DNA of 64,000 nucleotides from Phyllobacterium sophorae (GCF_003010965.1 NZ_PGGM01000004.1:124001-188000); one strand, 5' to 3'. Numbered from the stretch's first letter, positions 18,057 to 27,223 are shown. The notes: generated from the letters alone by a model not told the origin. Numbers and translations are program-made.

Positions 18057-18390
18057 TTTTTCCACCTTCAGAGGTTTTTTTGTGTTGCAGGCCCCCATGC
18101 CTGCAACGAAGATTGCATGGAAGCCTTTGCAATGTCGCAATGCAAGCAGATTTATTCGCAGTCAACCCGTCAAAGGCCGCATAATTGTCGATTCTGGGGA
18201 AAATCTCCCACCAGAAAGAAAAAATGGTGAAATCCACTAAAAATTCGTCCACTGACTTCCGGTATGCGGTATCGATCAGTCTTCAAATTGCCGCGAATAA
18301 GACGAATTCTGGTGCCCAAAAACGGTTCTCTGTCTGGATATGCGCCAAAACTCATGCAAGAAGACATGAAAGAGCACAAGGAGTGGCATT
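18057..18390. other. Intergenic region between dppA and the SDR gene
   Basis: 334 bp with two divergent genes at its ends. It must hold the promoter of the peptide importer (leftward) and of the dehydrogenase (rightward). AAGGAG just before the TTG at 18391 is a good ribosome binding site. I see no clear palindrome or further gene. Confidence 0.5.
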
Positions 18391-19152
18391 TTGAACATTC
18401 AGGGCCAGACGGCCATTGTAACAGGAGGCGGATCGGGTCTCGGGGCTGCAACCGCACGGGCATTGGCCGAAAAAGGCGCCAAGGTTGCGCTTTTCGATAT
18501 CAATCTCGAAGCGGCACAGAAACTTGCTGACGAGATCGGCGGCCTTGCCCTCGCCTGCAATGTCTCGAGCGCTGGCGATGCCGAGCAAGCCGTATCACGG
18601 GTCGTCGATGAACTCGGCTCACCGCGCGTCCTTGTCAATTGTGCAGGTATTGCCAATGCCGGCCGCATCGTTGGCCGCGACGGTCCGCATGATCTTGAAC
18701 TTTATCGCCGCGTGATCGAAGTCAATCTCATCGGTTCGTTTAACATGCTGCGCCTCGTCAGCGATGTGGCCGCAAAGCTTGAACCTTTGGAAACAGGCGA
18801 ACGCGGCGTCATCATCTCGACCGCATCTGTAGCTGCTTTTGACGGCCAGATCGGTCAGGCCGCCTACGCTTCTTCGAAGGCAGGCATCGCCGGCCTCACC
18901 CTGCCCGCCGCCCGCGAACTTGCGCGTTTCGGCATTCGCGTCATGGCGATCGCACCGGGAATTTTCGGCACGCCAATGCTGCTTGCCATGCCGCAGGAGG
19001 TACAGGATTCGCTTGCAGCCTCCATCCCCTTCCCTTCCCGGCTCGGAAAGCCCGAGGAATATGCGGCACTGGCGCTGCATATTATTGAAAACCCGATGCT
19101 GAATGGCGAGACCATCAGGCTCGACGGCGCAATTCGCATGGCGCCAAAATAG
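18391..19152 (+). CDS. Short-chain dehydrogenase, 3-hydroxyacyl-CoA dehydrogenase type 2-like
   Basis: A 253-aa SDR. The NAD-binding motif TGGGSGLG lies at about residues 11-18, NCAGIANAG in the middle, and the catalytic Ser with YASSKAGIAG near 155-165. The overall pattern (LALACNVSSAGDAE, IGSFNMLRL, PFPSRLGKPEEYA) resembles HSD17B10-type 3-hydroxyacyl-CoA dehydrogenases. It starts with TTG at 18391, nine bases after AAGGAG. Probably acts in fatty acid or branched-chain amino acid degradation; substrate uncertain. Confidence 0.87.
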   Translation: MNIQGQTAIVTGGGSGLGAATARALAEKGAKVALFDINLEAAQKLADEIGGLALACNVSSAGDAEQAVSRVVDELGSPRVLVNCAGIANAGRIVGRDGPHDLELYRRVIEVNLIGSFNMLRLVSDVAAKLEPLETGERGVIISTASVAAFDGQIGQAAYASSKAGIAGLTLPAARELARFGIRVMAIAPGIFGTPMLLAMPQEVQDSLAASIPFPSRLGKPEEYAALALHIIENPMLNGETIRLDGAIRMAPK

Positions 19153-19284
19153 AACCCCGGATGTATGAAGTGACCGGAATGCGTTGCCGGCTATTTTCTG
19201 TTAACATCGGCCATCTAAACTCGTTCTTGCTGAGCTATTGCGCTGATCACTGATCCGAATTCACCGGTTCCTGAAAGGTGGCAA

Positions 19285-20475
19285 ATGTCCGTTGCCGAGC
19301 GTCTCGTAATTTTACTGCCAGGCTTTGAACACATGCCGGTCGAGGCACATCACCGGCGCTTCATGCGCGAGGCGCAAAAAACGGCGCCGGTCTATGATAT
19401 TCAATTGGCCGAGACTGCTCCACTCGATGTTTCTTCAGCCGGTGATGCAGTAGCCACGGGTCAATTCAGTCTTACGTCCTCCGGTGAAAACTGGACGACG
19501 AGAACGGATTTCATTCTCTATGGCCTCGGCGACATCACCATGTTCTATGCGTCGCGCAATCCACTTGTGCGGCTGTTGAGCGGGATCGTGGCACTCCTCG
19601 ACTTCGTTGTGACGGGAACATTCTTCCGCTTTGTCGCGACCAGCTGGCGCTATGCCCTGTTTTTCCTGTACCCGATCGTTCTGATCGCAATCATCCTCGC
19701 ATTATCATACGGTATTGGCAGCGCCGCTACCGCTATTGGCCCGGACGGACCGATCATCCCGCTGATCCTTTCGTTCCTCTCCGTGGTCGCGCTGTTCTGG
19801 TTTGCGGCCAGCAAAATGCACTTCTTGCTCATTATGGATGATTGGGCATTCGCTCACGATATGGCGCGTCGACGGCGGCCCGAAGTCTTGGCCAGAGTGG
19901 AAAAAGTCGTCGCCGATGCTGCGGCTCGTATCGGTAATACACCGCCAAACACCGAAATCCTTGTAGCCGCACACAGCCTCGGCGCGATTTGCGCGCTCCA
20001 GATACTTGACGCTGCCCTCAGTCAGGATGCTTCCAGAAACTACGGCCTTCTCACTGTTGGTTCGAGCCTTCTGAAAGTGGCGCTGCACCCTGCAGCCCGG
20101 GCGCTACGTCAGAAGGTCGGGACGGTCGCGCGTAGCAATACGATCTGGGTCGATGTTCAGGCGCTAACCGATCCGATGAATTTCTACAAATCCGACCCTG
20201 TGCGCGATCTCGGGATTGCCAATGGCACATCGCCTGTTCCTGTCAGGGTTCGATTTCGCAGCCAGCTTTGCGATGAAGCATACAAGGCTATTCGCCATGA
20301 TTTTTTCAGGGTGCACCGCCAGTTTGTCTTTGGCGTCGAAAGGCGCACGCACTATTCCTGGCACGCCATCCTGTGCGGGCCGGAGCATTTTTCCGACATC
20401 GCGATGAAGGGGGGGCTTCCTTGCGAGCGTTCTGCTCCTCTTCCACTCAAATTATCTGAACCTGCCGCATCATGA
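19285..20475 (+). CDS. Membrane-anchored alpha/beta-hydrolase-like protein
   Basis: A 396-aa protein. An N-terminal LVILLPGFEHMP looks like the first strand and oxyanion turn of a lipase-like hydrolase. Two or three hydrophobic helices (about 95-185) are inserted after it. The nucleophile elbow AHSLGA follows at about residues 230-235. The C-terminal part has a His in HAILCGPEHF. It likely hydrolyses an ester at the inner membrane; substrate unknown. The start follows GAAAGGTGG. Its stop overlaps the ICMT-like gene start (ATGA), so the two are coupled. Confidence 0.75.
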   Translation: MSVAERLVILLPGFEHMPVEAHHRRFMREAQKTAPVYDIQLAETAPLDVSSAGDAVATGQFSLTSSGENWTTRTDFILYGLGDITMFYASRNPLVRLLSGIVALLDFVVTGTFFRFVATSWRYALFFLYPIVLIAIILALSYGIGSAATAIGPDGPIIPLILSFLSVVALFWFAASKMHFLLIMDDWAFAHDMARRRRPEVLARVEKVVADAAARIGNTPPNTEILVAAHSLGAICALQILDAALSQDASRNYGLLTVGSSLLKVALHPAARALRQKVGTVARSNTIWVDVQALTDPMNFYKSDPVRDLGIANGTSPVPVRVRFRSQLCDEAYKAIRHDFFRVHRQFVFGVERRTHYSWHAILCGPEHFSDIAMKGGLPCERSAPLPLKLSEPAAS

Positions 20476-21062
20476 TTTCACTTGTGACCGCCGGAAAAGT
20501 CGTTTGGGTGGCCTTTGTGGCCGGCTGGTATCTGTTGCGCCGTCCATTCGATCGGCGCGCACGCCGGGCAAGGCTGACAATCGACCGGAGGAAGGGCGCC
20601 GATACCATTCGTCTTGCCATCTCTGCCACGGGCCTTGGCATCATCCCGTTGATTTATGTTGCTACAGGGCAGCCGCGTTCAGCCTCGTACCCGGCGAGCC
20701 CTTTGCTTTTTGTCGCGGGAATATGCACCGCTGTCACCGCACTCGTGCTCTTTCGGCTGACGCACAAGGCGCTCGGTCAGATGTGGTCCGTTTCGTTGCA
20801 ACTGAAGCAGGATCACAAACTCATCACAACCGGCATTTACAAGTACCTTCGCCATCCGATGTATACAGCCTTCTGGTTGATGGCATTGACCCAGGCCCTG
20901 CTCTTGCCCAATTATGTCGCAGGTCTCGCCGGTGTCGTTGGCTTTGGCTTTTTGTTTTTCTCCCGCATAGGACCGGAGGAGGCGATGATGGAAGAGGCTT
21001 TCGGAGAAGAATATCATCGATATCGCGCTCGCACCTGGCGCGTCCTGCCCTATCTCTACTGA
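20472..21062 (+). CDS. Isoprenylcysteine carboxyl methyltransferase (ICMT)-family protein
   Basis: A 196-aa membrane protein with about four to five helices. It carries the ICMT/phospholipid methyltransferase signature: a LGQMWSVSLQLKQDHKLITTG stretch, YKYLRHPMYTAFW, then EEAMMEEAFGEEYHRYRARTWRVLPYLY, which bind S-adenosylmethionine and the substrate. Bacteria have no known prenylated CaaX proteins in this setting, so the methyl acceptor may be a lipid or small molecule. It overlaps the hydrolase gene by four bases, and 18 bp separate it from the next gene. Confidence 0.85.
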   Translation: MISLVTAGKVVWVAFVAGWYLLRRPFDRRARRARLTIDRRKGADTIRLAISATGLGIIPLIYVATGQPRSASYPASPLLFVAGICTAVTALVLFRLTHKALGQMWSVSLQLKQDHKLITTGIYKYLRHPMYTAFWLMALTQALLLPNYVAGLAGVVGFGFLFFSRIGPEEAMMEEAFGEEYHRYRARTWRVLPYLY

Positions 21063-21086
21063 TTCCGGATCGAAAGAAATTTGATC

Positions 21087-21755
21087 GTGCGAAAAGCCGC
21101 CTCGTCCCCGTTCAACCAATTATTGGCGGGCCTCATGGTAATCGCTTTGGCCGTCTTTCAGCCGGCAATGGCGGCAACCAGTTCGAAAATCATATCAACC
21201 TCTGTTCCGGAGATCCCACAGCTTACCTGCGCGGCCCACGGAAAACCCAATGGTACGGATGCAAAGCTCACCGCCAATCGCGAGAAATCCGGTGATCCGG
21301 CCTATATCGAATTTCGCCAGCGTTTCTCGTCCAGCATCCCGAGTGGTCATGTCTATGTGGTCTTCGGCAGGCTGGACGCCAAGGGCGAGCCGGTCACACG
21401 CCAATACATCGGTCTGTTTCCAAGAGGTAGCCTGATTGGACTTTATGGCGGTGCAATAGTGCCTGTGCCAGCAGACCTGGCCCCGAGTTTTGAGGATTGC
21501 CGCTTTACGCCAAACGCCGCTTATCGCGTTTCGCTGACCGAACAGCAATACCAGCAGTTGCTGGAAAAGGTCCGGGCCAACCTCGCCAATCCCCCGAAGT
21601 GGAGGATGTTCGGCTTCAATTGCAACAATTTTGCCGCCACCCTTGGCAGTGTCGCAGGCATGGTCGAACCCGCCAATCGGTCGCAACCATCCTTCTCGTA
21701 CATCTATTCCTTTATTGAAGCCAACGGCGATAAAGAACGGAAAGTTGCCGGCTAG
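21087..21755 (+). CDS. Secreted papain-like (permuted NlpC/LRAT/PPPDE-like) protein
   Basis: About 222 aa with a signal peptide ending QPAMAATSS. The mature part has a His in SGHVYVVFGRLD and a Cys in FGFNCNNFAATLG. A His before a Cys in an NCxxF motif is typical of circularly permuted papain-like folds (PPPDE, LRAT, YiiX). This fold assignment is inference from two motifs. Start: GTG 21087 or TTG 21081, with no strong ribosome site. It follows the ICMT-like gene closely and may be co-transcribed. Possible roles are amidase, acyltransferase or peptidase in the periplasm. Confidence 0.65.
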   Translation: MRKAASSPFNQLLAGLMVIALAVFQPAMAATSSKIISTSVPEIPQLTCAAHGKPNGTDAKLTANREKSGDPAYIEFRQRFSSSIPSGHVYVVFGRLDAKGEPVTRQYIGLFPRGSLIGLYGGAIVPVPADLAPSFEDCRFTPNAAYRVSLTEQQYQQLLEKVRANLANPPKWRMFGFNCNNFAATLGSVAGMVEPANRSQPSFSYIYSFIEANGDKERKVAG

Positions 21756-21902
21756 AGGCCATTGCTTGAATACAACCGCCCTTTCATAATTTGGACCCAA
21801 TCCGATTGGTATCTAGCGGGCGCGCCAGCGTGTGATTCAACCAGCGCGGCAAGTTGGTAGCAATGCCCGATGCATCCCTTGTAATTTGAAAGCCGGTCAG
21901 GA

Positions 21903-22292
21903 ATGAGAATAATCAGCGTCATCCTCTTGCTGTCGGCCGCCTTGGCGAGCCCAGCCCGAGCCATGGATTCTGGCGCTGCCGAGGAGCTGGAACGGCTCGA
22001 CCCGCAAACGCGGCTGGAGCAGCGCTGCGATCTTGAGGCGATGGAACGCATCCACAAGGATCCGGCACGGCTCGTTCCGGACGAACTCGTCGCCTATGCT
22101 TTTGAGGAGCCCAAGATCAAGGGCGATAAGATTCGTTCAGCGGGCGCTGCGTTCCGCAGCAAGGGCGAATGGTATCATCTGTCCTATACCTGCTCGACCT
22201 TGCCTGACCACATGACGATCTTGACGTTTCAATATGCCATCGGCCAGATGGTTCCCCACAACGAGTGGGCCCACCATTACCTGGTACCGTGA
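21903..22292 (+). CDS. DUF930 family periplasmic protein
   Basis: A 129-aa protein with a signal peptide (MRIISVILLLSAALASPARA). The mature part has the DUF930 core LDPQTRLEQRCDLEAMERI and a YHLSYTCSTLPDHMTILTFQY segment, with two Cys that could form a disulfide. The family is common in Rhizobiales; function unknown. A good terminator follows. Confidence 0.82.
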   Translation: MRIISVILLLSAALASPARAMDSGAAEELERLDPQTRLEQRCDLEAMERIHKDPARLVPDELVAYAFEEPKIKGDKIRSAGAAFRSKGEWYHLSYTCSTLPDHMTILTFQYAIGQMVPHNEWAHHYLVP

Positions 22293-22294
22293 AT

Positions 22295-22317
22295 GGTTCG
22301 GGCTTGGCGCCCGAACC
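22295..22317. terminator. Hairpin between DUF930 gene and cell wall hydrolase gene
   Basis: A nine-bp stem GGTTCGGGC/GCCCGAACC with a five-base loop, three bases after the DUF930 stop and 22 bp from the convergent hydrolase stop. No T run follows on the plus strand, so it may serve both genes weakly. Confidence 0.55.
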
Positions 22318-22338
22318 CCCTCAATCATACCCCGATCT

Positions 22339-23286
22339 TCAGAGAGAGTTTGGACGATCTTGCGCCAGCAGCATCTGGCCGATCGCATCGACAGCCTTGC
22401 CATTTGGCGCCTCATAAGCCATCAGGCCGGGCTGCGTCGTCGTCTGCGAAGACTGTACCGGCTGAGCAACCTGCACAGTCTGCACAGTCGACGACCTGTA
22501 ATCCATCGCCTGAGGCGGCGGATCCATCGGTACGGCGACCTTCGTTGTGTCGAATGACATCGGAGCAATGTCCGCCTGCGCAACGAGAACGGGCCGGCTG
22601 GTCACACGTCCGCCAGTCGGTGTTGACGTTGTTGCAAGTGCCGGTTGCGATGCGGTTGCAATCAGAACGGTATTGGCGGACTTTGCGCCGGCCATTCTTG
22701 TGCTGGCTATATAGGCATTGGCAATCGCAATGCTCGCGTCCTTGGAAGCAATCTCGGCCGTATGATAACGGTCGCGCTTCTCATAAAAGGCATTGCCGCC
22801 GGCCACCACCGTGTAGTGCATGTTCTTGTAAGGGAAGCGGAGACCCGCCGTGTGGAAAAACATTGCGTTTTTCACCTTGGGATTGCGTTCACCCTTGAGG
22901 ACGGCGTCTGCAGCTGCCTGTACATCCGGCAGGGCGGCAGATTTCATTGGACGGGAAAGCACGCCGGGAGCGAACTGCCCCTTCTGGCCGACAACGCCGC
23001 AAATGGTGTTGCCCCATTTGCCGGAATCGAGCCGGTTCATCACCACTGTGCCGACTGCAAGCAATCCGTCCTGGCTGGAGCGGTTTGATTCGAAGAACAT
23101 TGCCCGTTCAAGGCATTCCTTGTCCTTGGGTGTATAGGCATATGTCTTGCTGCCGCTGGTGCGCGACGTCAGATTGGCGGTAAGCTTACTGGAATGTTGA
23201 CCGGTCTGTGTACAACCACTGACAAGCCCGGCGGCTGCGACAATGCCCGCAATAGAATGGATTTTCCACTTAGCGAAGCCGATCAC
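22339..23286 (-). CDS. Cell wall hydrolase, SleB type (lipoprotein)
   Basis: About 315 aa from the GTG at 23286; earlier open codons (to 23364) lack a good start. The N-terminus has a hydrophobic segment ending in a lipobox-like VSGC, so it may be a lipoprotein. The domain after residue 60 matches SleB/Hydrolase_2: ECLERAMFFESNRSSQDGLLAVGTVVMNR with a catalytic Glu, then NAMFFHTAGLRFPYKNMHYT. It would cut peptidoglycan glycan strands. The C-terminal 130 residues are low complexity and linker-like. Start choice is uncertain. Confidence 0.82.
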   Translation of the reverse strand: MIGFAKWKIHSIAGIVAAAGLVSGCTQTGQHSSKLTANLTSRTSGSKTYAYTPKDKECLERAMFFESNRSSQDGLLAVGTVVMNRLDSGKWGNTICGVVGQKGQFAPGVLSRPMKSAALPDVQAAADAVLKGERNPKVKNAMFFHTAGLRFPYKNMHYTVVAGGNAFYEKRDRYHTAEIASKDASIAIANAYIASTRMAGAKSANTVLIATASQPALATTSTPTGGRVTSRPVLVAQADIAPMSFDTTKVAVPMDPPPQAMDYRSSTVQTVQVAQPVQSSQTTTQPGLMAYEAPNGKAVDAIGQMLLAQDRPNSL

Positions 23287-23524
23287 GAAGCAATTCTCAT
23301 CGCTGTTGTTCCTGCTGGTGAAGGTGCCCACAGAATGAACCCATTTGGGGCCAAACAATGGCAAGTATGATTATTGTGCAACATGACGATAGCATCCGTT
23401 TGAAATTATGAGGTTATTTTATTCAGTTCACGAGCAAAAATTTTCAATAATGGCAAAATTAAGAATTTGTTTACCGTATTTGCCTTAAACTTGATGCAAC
23501 TGATCACGCTCAAAAGGCAATCTG

Positions 23525-23716
23525 ATGCGCACGCCTGCTGCCCGGTATGATACCCGCGAATCACTGATGGAGGCACTGCGAGAGTTGATGGTGCTTCAGG
23601 TTCCTGCCGAAGAAGTCGCGCCGGTTCTCTGCACGATCGGCCCGGTCGATCTGGATCTGCTCGCCGATTGCATGAATGATATCGGCCTCAGCGAAAATCG
23701 CTCCATCGCTGCCTGA
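23525..23716 (+). CDS. Small hypothetical protein, 63 aa
   Basis: Starts MRTPAARYDTRESLMEALREL and is mainly helical with no membrane segment. It sits alone between a divergent hydrolase and a HugZ-like gene. Codon use and an in-frame ATG after an AT-rich leader argue that it is real. I do not recognise it. Confidence 0.55.
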   Translation: MRTPAARYDTRESLMEALRELMVLQVPAEEVAPVLCTIGPVDLDLLADCMNDIGLSENRSIAA

Positions 23717-23800
23717 TCTTCCGGCGCCGCCTTCAAATAACTTGTTCGCTTCTCCCTGACGAACTATCAATCTGATGTACGCCAGGATGAAGGAGCAGCC

Positions 23801-24580
23801 GTGACCGAAAATAAGGATGTTTTGCGCGAGATTGACGATGGCGCAATCCGTCTGGCCCGCACATTGCTGCGTACCGCCCGCCACGCGGTCATTGCCACGC
23901 TGGATCCCCAGACCGGAGATCCTATTGCCACCCGCGTTGGCCTCTCCACCGACCATGACGGCGCGCCCATTATTCTTGTTTCCGCCCTCGCCGCCCACAC
24001 GCCGGCGCTTCTTGCCGATCCGCGCTGCTCGCTCCTGGTTGGCGAACCTGGCAAGGGCGATCCGCTCGCTTCCCCACGCATGACCATGTCCGCGCGTGCC
24101 CGGGAGATATCGCGCGATGCGCCCGAGCATGCGCGCATTGAATGGCGTTATTTGTCTCACCTGCCCAAATCAAAGCTCTACGTCAGCCTTGGCGATTTTC
24201 GCTTCTTCCGGCTCGAACCGGATCACGTGAGACTGAATGGCGGGTTTGGCCGGGCCTATCAGCTCGCGGCAAGTGAATGGTTGAGCCTCAGCCCGGCAAA
24301 CGATGAGCTTGCGGCGGCCGAAAAAAGTGCGGTCGAACACATGAACCGGGACCATGCGGATGCCATCGCGCTCTACGCCCGCTTTTTTGCCAGGGCGGCG
24401 GACAGTAACTGGCGGCTGACCGGCATCGATGCCGACGGTTTCGATTTGGCCGATGGAGATGACGTGCTGCGGATATTCTTCCCCGAGCCGCTGACCTCGG
24501 CAAAGGATATGCATATGACGCTGGTACGCATGGCCGGGGAAGCGCGGGCCGGGCTGGGCGCCTCGCACCCCTCCACATGA
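23801..24580 (+). CDS. HugZ/pyridoxamine-5'-phosphate-oxidase-like protein with DUF2470 domain
   Basis: A 259-aa protein. Residues 20-150 form a split-barrel flavin/heme-binding fold (RHAVIATLDPQTGDPIATRVG, SALAAHTPALLADPRCSLLVG). Residues 170-250 form a DUF2470 domain with VEHMNRDHADAIALYA. This arrangement is that of HugZ heme-utilisation proteins and their plastid relatives. Start GTG follows AAGGAG. Its stop overlaps the rRNA methyltransferase start. No iron-regulator box was found nearby by eye. Confidence 0.85.
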   Translation: MTENKDVLREIDDGAIRLARTLLRTARHAVIATLDPQTGDPIATRVGLSTDHDGAPIILVSALAAHTPALLADPRCSLLVGEPGKGDPLASPRMTMSARAREISRDAPEHARIEWRYLSHLPKSKLYVSLGDFRFFRLEPDHVRLNGGFGRAYQLAASEWLSLSPANDELAAAEKSAVEHMNRDHADAIALYARFFARAADSNWRLTGIDADGFDLADGDDVLRIFFPEPLTSAKDMHMTLVRMAGEARAGLGASHPST

Positions 24581-25437
24581 CATCTTCCGGGTCTCCGGAT
24601 TGTCAGTGGCTGGAGCGCAGGGTAACCCGGGTCTCCGAAGCAGGCGATGAGCGTCTTGCGCCTTACCGCAACGTGCGCGAGCGCGATCTGGTAGGTCGCG
24701 GGGGCCGCTTCATCGCCGAAGGCAAGGTCGTCCTCAATGTGCTGCTGTCCAATCCGGCATTTGCAGTAGAGTCGCTCCTCATACTGGAGAACAGGCTCGT
24801 AGGGCTCACGGAGCAATTGCAGCGCTGTCCGGCCGATGTGCCCGTCTTCTGCGTATCGCGCGAAACTATGGATGCGATTGCCGGCTTCCCGATGCACCGC
24901 GGCATCCTGGCCGTAGGCAGGCGCAGCGCGCCCCATTCGCTGCAAATGCTCGTGGAAACCCTGCCTGAAAAGGCTCTGGTCGTCGTTCTTTGCGGCATTT
25001 CCAACCATGACAATATGGGTTCGATCTTTCGCAACGCCGCCGCTTTCGAGGCGGATTGCATCCTGATGGACGAGACCAGTTGTGATCCGCTCTACCGCAA
25101 GGCGATCCGTGTTTCAGTCGGAGCTGCTCTCAAGGTTCCCTTTGCCCGGCAAGGATCGATCGAAACGATCGTAGACGGATTGCGGCACGCCGGTTTCGAA
25201 CTCTTTGCTCTCAGCCCGTCGGGCAAAACAAGCATCTACGACGCCGAGCCTTCACCGCGCACGGCACTGCTGCTTGGCACCGAGGGCGAAGGCTTGCCCA
25301 AGGCGCTTTTGCAACAGCTGCGAACAGTGAATATTCCGATGTCCAGCAGCTTCGACAGTCTGAATGTCGCGACTGCCTCAGGCATCGCCCTATCGCGATT
25401 CAGCCGTTTTTCCAGCCTCGGACGCCGCGGCTTGTAG
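24577..25437 (+). CDS. TrmH/SpoU family RNA 2'-O-methyltransferase
   Basis: A 286-aa SPOUT enzyme that methylates a ribose in tRNA or rRNA with S-adenosylmethionine. An N-terminal substrate-binding domain (about 1-120) precedes the knot: NHDNMGSIFRNAAAF (motif 1), LLLGTEGEGLP (motif 2) and VNIPMSSSFDSLNVATASGIA (motif 3). It overlaps the HugZ-like gene by four bases. Its last 48 bases overlap the convergent coiled-coil gene. Target RNA is uncertain (RlmB-like or TrmH-like). Confidence 0.9.
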   Translation: MTSSGSPDCQWLERRVTRVSEAGDERLAPYRNVRERDLVGRGGRFIAEGKVVLNVLLSNPAFAVESLLILENRLVGLTEQLQRCPADVPVFCVSRETMDAIAGFPMHRGILAVGRRSAPHSLQMLVETLPEKALVVVLCGISNHDNMGSIFRNAAAFEADCILMDETSCDPLYRKAIRVSVGAALKVPFARQGSIETIVDGLRHAGFELFALSPSGKTSIYDAEPSPRTALLLGTEGEGLPKALLQQLRTVNIPMSSSFDSLNVATASGIALSRFSRFSSLGRRGL

Positions 25438-26442
25438 CGCGCGAATACGATCGGCAAGGCTCACGATCAACTCGCCGTTTTCGTCATGGACGCGAGGCAA
25501 ATCATTGCCGGCCTTGGCCAAAAGTTCATTGATCGGGGATGCCGGTCCTTCCAGTCTTGCGACCATGGCAACGACTTGCGATGCCAGGGCGTTCATCTCC
25601 TCTCGCAGGATTTTTGCCTCCTGGGCCTCGACCACCGCCTGCTTGCCCCGCGGCACGTCGAGGACGGACGAGCCTTGCTTGCGTCCTTCGGCAAGCACCT
25701 TGCGCAGTCGCTCGTTGATTCGCTCTATTTCCTTCTCGCGGCGGGAGAGCCTTGCTTCCGTATCGGACAGTTTGGCCATGAGCCCGTGCGCCTGTTTCTC
25801 AAATTCAGCACTGCGTTTGGCTTCCTGCGCCGATGAATGCTGCAGGGCTTGCAGATCGGCTTCGACCTTCCGCCGCTGCTCATCACTGTCGCGTTTGCCC
25901 TGACGCGCCTGTTTCAATTCGTCCGACAGGTTTTCGATCCGGGTCGATTGCGCAGCCAATTCGATTTGCAGACTGTCGGAATTGATCGCAAGATTCGACA
26001 TACGGCGATTGAGGAGCTCAAGTTCTGACGAACGCTGCTCGAGCGATTTTTCCGTGCCGGACAGGTTCTTGGTGGATTTCTCGAGATTTTGTTCGTGATC
26101 CGCGAGCCTGGCGCATAGCGCGGCAATGGTTTCATCGCGCGCCGCGAGGTCAGCCTTTAGATTGCGTGCCAGGCGCTCCCTCGCGCCGAGCTCCACCAGC
26201 TGCAATGCTGCCTTTTCCTTTTCATCTTGAAGGGTCAATTCCAGCTTGCGCTCGGCGACTGCATGTCCGGCACGCATGCCATCCATCTGTGCCTGTATCT
26301 CGTTGAGGGTAAGCGGCGTCTCTGCCTCGACATTTCTGCGGGTAATCAGCATCGCCCGGCGCCAGATTGGCGGTGCAACGAGCAGCGCCAGCAAGACGGC
26401 GCTCAGAAATCCAAGAGCGAAATATAGTGCAGACTGGATCAC
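25390..26442 (-). CDS. Membrane-anchored coiled-coil protein
   Basis: About 350 aa from GTG 26442, which follows AGGA at eight bases; the longer open frame to 26514 is unlikely. One N-terminal transmembrane helix (VIQSALYFALGFLSAVLLALL) is followed by about 260 residues of coiled coil. The design (one helix, then a long cytoplasmic coil) resembles RmuC-like or structural envelope proteins, but no family is recognised. Its 3' end overlaps the rRNA methyltransferase gene by 48 bases in antisense. Confidence 0.75.
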   Translation of the reverse strand: MIQSALYFALGFLSAVLLALLVAPPIWRRAMLITRRNVEAETPLTLNEIQAQMDGMRAGHAVAERKLELTLQDEKEKAALQLVELGARERLARNLKADLAARDETIAALCARLADHEQNLEKSTKNLSGTEKSLEQRSSELELLNRRMSNLAINSDSLQIELAAQSTRIENLSDELKQARQGKRDSDEQRRKVEADLQALQHSSAQEAKRSAEFEKQAHGLMAKLSDTEARLSRREKEIERINERLRKVLAEGRKQGSSVLDVPRGKQAVVEAQEAKILREEMNALASQVVAMVARLEGPASPINELLAKAGNDLPRVHDENGELIVSLADRIRALQAAASEAGKTAESR

Positions 26443-26517
26443 GATCGAGGTCCTGTTAGAGCGGAGAACGTCCTTTTTGGTACAGCGTGTATTAGCAGAC
26501 CAGCCGGCCAACACAAA

Positions 26518-26540
26518 GACGCGGGCGATAAGCCCGCGTC
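26518..26540 (-). terminator. Terminator after eipA
   Basis: A nine-bp stem GACGCGGGC/GCCCGCGTC with a five-base loop, 28 bases after the eipA stop. On the minus strand TTTGTG follows. A rho-independent terminator is likely. Confidence 0.7.
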
Positions 26541-26567
26541 CTGGTTGGCAAATATCGGCTTAATGGA

Positions 26568-27149
26568 TCAAAATGGATTCCATGTTGGCGTCTGGGTCAA
26601 CTTCAGATAGCCGACATTGACACCAAGACGAGCGCCCACACCCGTCCTGATTGGCACGAGCAAGACTTGGTTGCGCTTGAGCACGTTGAAACCGACACCT
26701 GCAAAGAGATAGGCGGAACCGGCGACGCCGACGAAACGGCCATACAGATTTTGTATATCGTCGAGATTGTAGACAAGCATCATGACGCGCGAGCCCTGCC
26801 CGCCGAAATCCCATCCGATGGACGGCCCTTGCCAGAAAGTTTTGTGGTCACCGGCATTCTTTGTATACAGCGAGCCTTCGCCATAGGTCAGGCCGCCGAT
26901 AAGCGCGCCGGAGCCTTCTTCGCCAAGGACATAGCCGTTGGGCAAGCCGTAACTCTGGAACACCTTTTCGACAGCCGTGGCGAGCCCGCCCGATGTTGAT
27001 CCGAAGAATCTTTGGCCGGAGTTGACGATCTCCTCCATCGTATAGGTTTCCTGCGCCCGCGCCGTCTGCGCTTGTGCGACAACGAGCGACACGATGGTCA
27101 GAAAGAGAAGAAAGCCACGGTTCAAAGACAAGAGTAGAGACGCCATCAT
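26568..27149 (-). CDS. eipA: Envelope integrity protein EipA (DUF1134)
   Basis: A 193-aa periplasmic protein with a signal peptide ending ARAQE. The mature part matches DUF1134: TYTMEEIVNSGQRFFGSTSGGLATAVEKVF, then GALIGGLTYGEGSLYTK and GWDFGGQGSRVMMLVYNL. In Brucella abortus EipA supports envelope integrity and virulence and is under direct CtrA control. Here it is divergent from chpT, as in Brucella, and the shared region has a CtrA-like motif and GANTC sites. Assignment by family and synteny. Confidence 0.9.
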   Translation of the reverse strand: MMASLLLSLNRGFLLFLTIVSLVVAQAQTARAQETYTMEEIVNSGQRFFGSTSGGLATAVEKVFQSYGLPNGYVLGEEGSGALIGGLTYGEGSLYTKNAGDHKTFWQGPSIGWDFGGQGSRVMMLVYNLDDIQNLYGRFVGVAGSAYLFAGVGFNVLKRNQVLLVPIRTGVGARLGVNVGYLKLTQTPTWNPF

Positions 27150-27223
27150 AATTCCTTTTGGCTGTTCGCTTCTTTGCCTGACGCCTGATACGGATGTGTG
27201 CAGATCTTGCGCCTGCTTTCTAA

